This document shows, piece after piece, positions 58,795 to 64,000 of a stretch of 64,000 nucleotides of DNA (its first letter is position 1; each line of letters starts with the position of its first letter). The notes under the pieces are model-generated. The model ran no database searches and was not told the DNA's origin. It saw nothing but the letters and a program-made list of their open reading frames with translations. A program made the position numbers and the translations under genes. Location: contig CALCII010000014.1 in assembly GCA_937907395.1 (NCBI GenBank), positions 186,001-250,000 of the forward strand. The letters are read 5' to 3'. The DNA is from an uncultured Chitinophagaceae bacterium. Its GTDB lineage: Bacteria; Bacteroidota; Bacteroidia; Chitinophagales; Chitinophagaceae.

Positions 58795-59889
58795 ATGCAC
58801 AAATTTGCTTTCATTGCCTTTTTACTGATCCTGAGTTCCTGCAAAGCACAAAACTCAAGTTCCATTCCTTATACATCCGACGAAGCCCAGCAGATCCCTG
58901 CGGCCCAGCCAACAAAAAGGAGTATCTGGTCGGATGATATTCTCTTTACCAAAATCAGGTTTAATACTACCGGACCCGATACATCGGCACAGGTAAGCCG
59001 TTATATCCGTCGCATTTTTGAAGATAAAAAAGGCATCCTGTGGATGGGCACCAATGATGATGGGGTATGCCGTTACAATGGCAGAGGTGGTTATCAATAT
59101 TTCACCACCAAACAAGGGCTTGCTGGTGATGCAGTACGTGGCATCCTGCAGGATAAGGAAGGAAATCTGTGGTTTGCCACCAATGGCGGACTGAGCCGAT
59201 ATGATGGAAAAACCTTCACCAACTTTACCATGAAAGATGGTTTGCTGAGCGAAGATGTGTGGAGCATATTACAGGACAGCAAGGGCATTATCTGGTTGGG
59301 TACAATGGGCGGCGTTTTTCGTTTTGATGGCAACCGGTTTACAAAATTCGAAATCCCTGTTGCAAAAGGAAACTACCGGTCACGCTTCAACGCCGGATTG
59401 GTTTGGTCGATGCTGGAAGATAACAAAGGCAATATCTGGTTTGCTACCGATGGTGCCGGCGTACGAAAATTCAACGGACAAGATTTTACAACCTATACAA
59501 CAAATGATGGGCTGGTGAATGATAACGTGTTATCGTTATTACAGGACCACACTGGTGCTATTTGGTTTGGAACATGGGGTGGCGGTGTGAGTAAGTTTGA
59601 TGGCAACTCCTTTACCAGCTATACAACCAAAGACGGATTAAGCAGTGATAATGTGTGGACTTTATACGAAGACAAAAACAATCAGCTGTGGATGGGAACA
59701 CTTGGTGGAGGTGCCACAAAATATGATGGTACAAAATTCACTCACTATATCGAAAACAAGGGCCGTACCAAAAATCATGTGCAAAGTATTTATCAGGACA
59801 GCAGAGGGAAAATATGGTTTGGTTTCTCCGGCGGATTGTATTTACTGGATCAGAATCAGCTACAGAATATTTTGAAAGAAGGATGTTGA
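58795..59889 (+). CDS. Two-component-regulator-propeller lipoprotein without a kinase
   Basis: 364 residues. Its lipoprotein signal ends in ILSSC (cysteine about 16). The rest is a beta-propeller built of Reg_prop repeats (ILQDSKGIIWLGTMGGVFRFDGNRF, LLQDHTGAIWFGTWGGGVSKFDG and others, at least six). Normally such propellers are the sensor part of hybrid kinases; here the chain ends without membrane helix or kinase. It could hand a signal to the periplasmic domain of the divergent regulator, which is inference from position. Confidence 0.88.
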   Translation: MHKFAFIAFLLILSSCKAQNSSSIPYTSDEAQQIPAAQPTKRSIWSDDILFTKIRFNTTGPDTSAQVSRYIRRIFEDKKGILWMGTNDDGVCRYNGRGGYQYFTTKQGLAGDAVRGILQDKEGNLWFATNGGLSRYDGKTFTNFTMKDGLLSEDVWSILQDSKGIIWLGTMGGVFRFDGNRFTKFEIPVAKGNYRSRFNAGLVWSMLEDNKGNIWFATDGAGVRKFNGQDFTTYTTNDGLVNDNVLSLLQDHTGAIWFGTWGGGVSKFDGNSFTSYTTKDGLSSDNVWTLYEDKNNQLWMGTLGGGATKYDGTKFTHYIENKGRTKNHVQSIYQDSRGKIWFGFSGGLYLLDQNQLQNILKEGC

Positions 59890-60198
59890 TGATTAAAAAA
59901 CTGATTTAAATCTTTGTCCACTTCGACGGGCTCAGTGTGACAAAGCTCTTCGTTTCCTATTCCCTTGTCTGTTTCGACGGGCTCAACATGACAAGGGCTT
60001 TGCGTTGCATTAAAAAATTCATTCATCAATTAAAAACGTATTGTCAGCCTGAGTTTACTGTCAGCCTGAGCCTGTCGAAGGCGGAATCGAAGGATCGAAG
60101 GCAGGATCGAAAAGAATCCCTTACTGGAAAATCAATTCTTAATATTCTATCTTTATTCATCTCAAAAGATGCGTCTATTATCAATTGATTATTCAAGT
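59890..60198. repeat. Intergenic region with TTCGACGGGCTCA-type repeats
   Basis: No gene is seen. TTCGACGGGCTCAGTGTGACA (about 59919) and TTCGACGGGCTCAACATGACA (about 59972) are direct copies. CCTGAGCCTGTCGAAGG (60066) is the reverse form, followed by GGATCGAAGG words. The same family occurs at 39890. Confidence 0.7.
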
Positions 60199-61053
60199 AT
60201 GAAACGAGTATTGCTGTTTTACCTGTTTACATTTTTGCTTAGCGTTTCCCATTCACAAACCCCAACCACTTCCGGTAAATCATTTTCCATTGGTGTGGTT
60301 GAAGAAATTCAATCAGCAGAACTGAAAGAAAAACGCATACTCAACATTTACCTGCCCGAAGGTTATAATCCTGCCGATACCACCCGTTATTCAATTGTGT
60401 ACTTGCTGGATGGTTCTGCCGATGAAGATTTTATTCATGTGGCCGGGCTGTACCAGTTCAATGGTTTTTCATGGATCAACCGCACACCCAACACCATTGT
60501 AGTGGGCATTGCCAATGTGGATCGTAAACGTGATTTTACTTATCCCACTACTATTGCCGAAGACAAACAGCGGTTTCCCACAACCGGGGGATCGGCTAAC
60601 TTTATCTCCTTTCTTGAAAAAGAACTGCAGCCCTTTATTGAAAAGAAATTCAGAACCAACGGATCAAAGACGCTCATTGGACAATCGCTGGGCGGTTTGC
60701 TCGCTGCTGAGGTTTTGCTGAAAAAGCCAACCTTATTTACGAATTATATCATCATCAGTCCAAGCCTTTGGTGGGACGATGGTTCATTGCTGAAACAGGA
60801 ATCCGCCTTATTAAAAAAAGAATTTACACAACCAACAGGTATTTATATTGGTGTGGGAAAAGAAGGCCTGGCTCCCTGTAAAATACCGCATGTGATGGAA
60901 GTGGATGCCAATCTGTTGGCAGAAAAAATCCGTTCCGCCAAAAGCAAACAGGTAACTGTTTATTTTGATTACCTGCCGCTTGAAGACCATGCCACCATCA
61001 CACACCAGGCGGTGTTTAATGCTATACGATTCCTGAACCCGGTTGTAAGATAA
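60199..61053 (+). CDS. Exported esterase of the Fes/IroE-like alpha/beta hydrolase group
   Basis: ATG 60199 starts MKRVLLFYLFTFLLSVSHSQ, a signal peptide; the ATG at 60169 only adds ten polar residues. About 284 residues. KEKRILNIYLPEGYN and YSIVYLLDGSADED are typical of the esterase D/enterochelin-esterase-like family. The nucleophile is the serine of GQSLGG (about residue 160) and the likely catalytic histidine lies in LEDHATITH near the C-terminus. It hydrolyses esters in the periplasm; the substrate is unknown. Confidence 0.88.
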   Translation: MKRVLLFYLFTFLLSVSHSQTPTTSGKSFSIGVVEEIQSAELKEKRILNIYLPEGYNPADTTRYSIVYLLDGSADEDFIHVAGLYQFNGFSWINRTPNTIVVGIANVDRKRDFTYPTTIAEDKQRFPTTGGSANFISFLEKELQPFIEKKFRTNGSKTLIGQSLGGLLAAEVLLKKPTLFTNYIIISPSLWWDDGSLLKQESALLKKEFTQPTGIYIGVGKEGLAPCKIPHVMEVDANLLAEKIRSAKSKQVTVYFDYLPLEDHATITHQAVFNAIRFLNPVVR

Positions 61054-61060
61054 AATAATA

Positions 61061-61090
61061 CGGTGAGCCACCCTTGGGGGCGACCCACCG
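61061..61090. repeat. Inverted repeat, same family as 57726-57763
   Basis: CGGTGAGCCACCC and CGACCCACCG are arms around TTGGGGG, an inverted copy of the hairpin at 57726. It lies between the esterase and acetyltransferase genes and could end the esterase transcript. Confidence 0.72.
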
Positions 61091-61103
61091 AAAAAACCAA
61101 ATT

Positions 61104-61604
61104 ATGCAAACCACCTTCACCACACCCCGTCTTTCTTTATCACTGGTTACAGAAGAAGACCATGCTTTTGTAAAAGCATTACTTAACACCAAAGGTTGGA
61201 TTGAATTCATTGGTGATCGTCATATTCACAGCGAAGAAGATGCCCGGAACTATATCCGCAAACTCCAATCCACACCCGATCTTTCGTACTGGGTGGTTCG
61301 ACAAATCACAAATCAAACACCCGTTGGCATCATCTCCTTTTTGAAACGTACCTATTTAGAGCATTTTGATATTGGCTTTGCCTTTTTGCCGGAATATGGC
61401 GGAAAAGGTTATGCTTACGAAGCAGCCATCCATGTATTAACATCCATTCTGAATAGCAAGGAACACAAAACGGTTCTTGCCACCACCTACCCGCACAATA
61501 GAAAATCCATTGCGCTGCTGGAAAAGCTGGGCATGCAGTTAAAGGGTGAAATGGAAAGAGATGGAAACCGTTTGCTGGTATATGAAAAAGGGATTCTTGG
61601 GTAA
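61104..61604 (+). CDS. GNAT N-acetyltransferase, RimJ/RimL type
   Basis: 166 residues from ATG 61104 (MQTTFTTPRLSLSLVTEEDHAFV); the ATG at 61074 lies inside the upstream hairpin. It has FDIGFAFLPEYGGKGYAYEAAIHVL (acetyl-CoA loop) and NRKSIALLEKLGMQLKGE, both typical of the ribosomal-protein acetyltransferase subgroup. The true substrate could be a protein N-terminus or a small amine. Confidence 0.9.
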   Translation: MQTTFTTPRLSLSLVTEEDHAFVKALLNTKGWIEFIGDRHIHSEEDARNYIRKLQSTPDLSYWVVRQITNQTPVGIISFLKRTYLEHFDIGFAFLPEYGGKGYAYEAAIHVLTSILNSKEHKTVLATTYPHNRKSIALLEKLGMQLKGEMERDGNRLLVYEKGILG

Positions 61605-61738
61605 CCAACGGCTCTATATTTTTTCTTCCTGCACTTATACAAAAATGCTTAGTGACGAGAATCATTACCTGCTCTGAGAGATACTCTTGTTGTTTATTTC
61701 ATACTGGAATACTTTACAAACCAATCTGAAATTGCAAC

Positions 61739-64000
61739 ATGCACACCAGGGAAATCAACCATAAGACCAACCTCCTTCATCATCCTGAAGCCAACTCCTT
61801 ACTGGAGCTGATCGAACATACCAAAGACGCCATAGTCCTTTGCGACGCCAACAGGGAAATAGTAAGCTGGAATAAAGGAGCAGAAAAAATGTTTGGCTAT
61901 ACAAAAGCCGAAGTGTTGCACAAAATTCCTTTGGATCTGGGTTTGCTGACATTATCTCCTGAAGAAATTTCTGAGTTGGATACATCGCTTTTCACTTCTG
62001 AAACATGGAATGGCATAAAAGTTTTTACAACGAAACAAGGGGAAAAAATCTATGGAACAATTACGGCCAATGCAATAAAAAATGAATCCGGTGGTTTAAA
62101 CTCAGTGTTGTTTATTGTGAAAGACGACACCAAAAAGAAGGAGTATACAGAAAAGCTGAAAAAAAATAATTCGCATTTAAAAAATAAGTTGATTGAATTT
62201 GAAGATAAAATTCATGCGGGAGAACATTTATTGCATTTGTTTATTAAACATACCCCTGCTGCTATTGCAATGTTTGATCTGCAGATGAATTATTTAGCCG
62301 CCAGCCAGAACTGGATCAAAAAATTTAATATGCCGGCAGGCCGTTTTATAGGACATTGCCACTATGATTTTTTCCCACATATTAATGAGGAGGTGAAAGA
62401 AGCCCACCAGCGTTCTTTAAGCGGAGAGGTGGTGAAAAATGAAGAATTTTTATATAAATCTCCTACCGGAAATGAATACTGGCATCGCTGGGAAACGCAC
62501 CCATGGCACACTGCTACAGGAGAAATAGGCGGTATTGTTATTTTCATTGAAGACATCACCAATAAAAAACTCACCGAAAGTTTTATTACAAAAAGTGAGG
62601 AACAATATAAAAATCTTATTGAGCGCATTTCTGATGGTTTTATAGCCGTTGATACAAGTTGGCGTGTAACCTTTATTAACAGGACGGCCGAGGAAATACT
62701 TCGACAACCGGAAGGTTATTTATTAGGAAAGCAGTTCTGGAATGAATTTCCCGAGACTGTTGGTAAATCATTCTACAACGCCTATCACAAAGCACTTGCT
62801 CAACAGGAACATGTTTTCATCGAAGATTATTCCATACTTGCCGGGAAATGGGTGCAGGTAAATGTATACCCATCACCAACAGGGTTATCTGTTTTTTTTA
62901 AAGACATTTCAAAAGAAAAAGAAGCTGAATTAAAAGCAAAGAAAAATACAGATTTACTAAACCTTACCCTTACATCGGCACTCGATGCACTGGTTTATAC
63001 AAATAAGGAAGGAAAAATCATCAACTGGAACAAACAGGCAGAGATGATGTTTGGATGGAAAGCAGATGAAATAATTGGCAGCAGTATTTGTGAAACAATT
63101 GTGCCCGAGAGATACAAAGAGGAGCTCGTTGTTTTGCAGGAGGACGGGAAAAAACATTGCCCCTGGCCTGAGGTTAATAAATTAATTGAGATAACGGTGC
63201 TTACAAAAGTGGGCGACGAATTCCCTTGTGAGTTATTTGTTGCTTCATTACAGGAAGAGTCTGAAACCATTTACTGTGCGTTTATCAGGGATATCAGCGA
63301 CCGCAAAAAAAACGAAGAAGAAATTATAAAGAGCCATGCCCAATTAAAAGAAGCGCAGGAGTTTGCGCATGTTGGGTATTGGGAATTAGACCCGATTACC
63401 CAACAATCTAATTGGTCTGATGAAGCATACAGAATCTTTGGGATCGAACCCGGCAGCTTGAACATGACCGTTCCAGAATTATTGAACTTAGTTCATCCGG
63501 AAGACCTTTCAAGCCTTGTGAAGCAAATTGAAAAACTGGAAAAGACACACAAAAGCAGCTTGCTTTATCATCGTATTTTACGTAAGAACGGAGAAGTCAG
63601 ATACGTTTATACTAACGTAAACTTCAAGATGAATCATTCTGGTGTTCCTGTGTTGGTGTATGGAGTGACCCATGATGTTACAGAACTCAAAAAGCTGGAA
63701 ATGGAGATGCAGGAACAAAAGAAGAAAGAGAACCGGAAATTGCTGGCTGCTACAATGGACGCCCAGGAACGGGAACGGAAGAATATTGGAGAAGAACTGC
63801 ACGATAATGTAAACCAGATCCTGGTTGCAACGGAACTATATCTCTCCAGTATTGCAACCCGTTCTCCTAATACAAAATCACTTCTTTCAAAATGTATTCA
63901 GAATATTCAGAATGTAATTCGTGAAAACAGGAAAATTTCTCATGAACTGGTTCAACCGGATTTTGATGATCAATCCCTCATAGAAAAAATCACTTCTTTA
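61739..64000 (+). CDS. Multi-PAS sensor histidine kinase, 5' part (truncated by window end)
   Basis: The frame is open from ATG 61739 to the last base, 754 codons. Five PAS-type domains can be traced: about 20-130 (AIVLCDANREIVSWNKGAEKMFGY), 165-285 (AIAMFDLQMNYLAAS), 290-400 (GFIAVDTSWRVTFINRTAEEIL), 405-530 (ALVYTNKEGKIINWNKQAEMMFGW) and 540-660 (GYWELDPITQQSNWSDEAYRIFGIEP). A HisKA_3-type dimer domain starts at about 675 with H688 in GEELHDNVNQIL. The HATPase should follow outside the window. No membrane helix is seen, so it is a soluble sensor; an output partner is not visible. Confidence 0.88.
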   Translation, partial: MHTREINHKTNLLHHPEANSLLELIEHTKDAIVLCDANREIVSWNKGAEKMFGYTKAEVLHKIPLDLGLLTLSPEEISELDTSLFTSETWNGIKVFTTKQGEKIYGTITANAIKNESGGLNSVLFIVKDDTKKKEYTEKLKKNNSHLKNKLIEFEDKIHAGEHLLHLFIKHTPAAIAMFDLQMNYLAASQNWIKKFNMPAGRFIGHCHYDFFPHINEEVKEAHQRSLSGEVVKNEEFLYKSPTGNEYWHRWETHPWHTATGEIGGIVIFIEDITNKKLTESFITKSEEQYKNLIERISDGFIAVDTSWRVTFINRTAEEILRQPEGYLLGKQFWNEFPETVGKSFYNAYHKALAQQEHVFIEDYSILAGKWVQVNVYPSPTGLSVFFKDISKEKEAELKAKKNTDLLNLTLTSALDALVYTNKEGKIINWNKQAEMMFGWKADEIIGSSICETIVPERYKEELVVLQEDGKKHCPWPEVNKLIEITVLTKVGDEFPCELFVASLQEESETIYCAFIRDISDRKKNEEEIIKSHAQLKEAQEFAHVGYWELDPITQQSNWSDEAYRIFGIEPGSLNMTVPELLNLVHPEDLSSLVKQIEKLEKTHKSSLLYHRILRKNGEVRYVYTNVNFKMNHSGVPVLVYGVTHDVTELKKLEMEMQEQKKKENRKLLAATMDAQERERKNIGEELHDNVNQILVATELYLSSIATRSPNTKSLLSKCIQNIQNVIRENRKISHELVQPDFDDQSLIEKITSL

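Overview
The window comes from a Bacteroidota chromosome, most likely family Chitinophagaceae or a close relative. The evidence is the gene content (two-component beta-propeller proteins, DUF418 and DUF2490 proteins, futalosine-route menaquinone gene mqnC, bacterial alpha-2-macroglobulin next to pbpC, fused E1 alpha-keto-acid dehydrogenase), several promoters of the Bacteroidota type (TTG or TTTG, 20 bases, then TAnnTTTG), and the lack of strong Shine-Dalgarno sites. No rRNA, tRNA or CRISPR array was seen.

Layout. 1-3.8 kb is an AT-rich accessory segment: the 3' part of a STAND/NACHT-like NTPase, a 195-bp tandem repeat, a remnant of a REP-associated transposase (RAYT), and an AbiF-like HEPN gene preceded by a compact structured RNA, bracketed by two direct copies of a palindromic REP doublet. 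3.8-9.8 kb holds a LemA-like protein, a DUF6526 membrane protein, a starch/glycogen-binding lipoprotein, a DOPA-dioxygenase-like enzyme and an exported amidohydrolase. 10.4-11.5 kb has a two-gene Panacea-type toxin-antitoxin candidate. 11.6-19.5 kb has divergent pbpC and alpha-2-macroglobulin genes. 19.6-31.7 kb is a mostly plus-strand run: two secreted proteins, two DUF418 proteins, a DUF2490 protein, a penicillin-acylase-family Ntn hydrolase, a class IV aminotransferase, and a propeller sensor kinase with its NarL-type regulator. 31.9-38.3 kb on the minus strand carries fused BCKDH E1, a small holin-4-like membrane protein, an M16 peptidase pair and an aspartyl protease with a PDZ domain; mqnC follows on the plus strand.

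40.1-50.7 kb is the main accessory region, visibly AT-rich. It starts with a 3.4-kb HD plus Hsp90-like ATPase gene whose flanks look like an integron-type cassette (matching core sites and an attC-like imperfect palindrome). A small orphan gene and a uracil-DNA-glycosylase-fold gene follow. Then comes an 855-bp near-identical direct duplication, each copy holding a complete RAYT with inverted REP palindromes; it encloses five genes, mostly for exported proteins, interspersed with REPs. The second copy runs into a Tat-exported GH1 beta-glucosidase; the first ends after the same 11 codons, leaving a truncated duplicate of that gene's start.

52-64 kb is ordinary chromosome: DUF4188, a methyltransferase beside another RAYT remnant, an ArsR/SRPBCC-VOC operon under a 42-bp dyad operator, a pentapeptide-repeat protein, a membrane-tethered winged-helix regulator divergent from a propeller lipoprotein, an esterase, acetyltransferases, and a multi-PAS histidine kinase cut by the window end.

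The best candidates for an under-described system are the AbiF plus RNA module, the cassette-borne HD/Hsp90-like protein, and the RAYT/REP network that appears to have rearranged the region around them.
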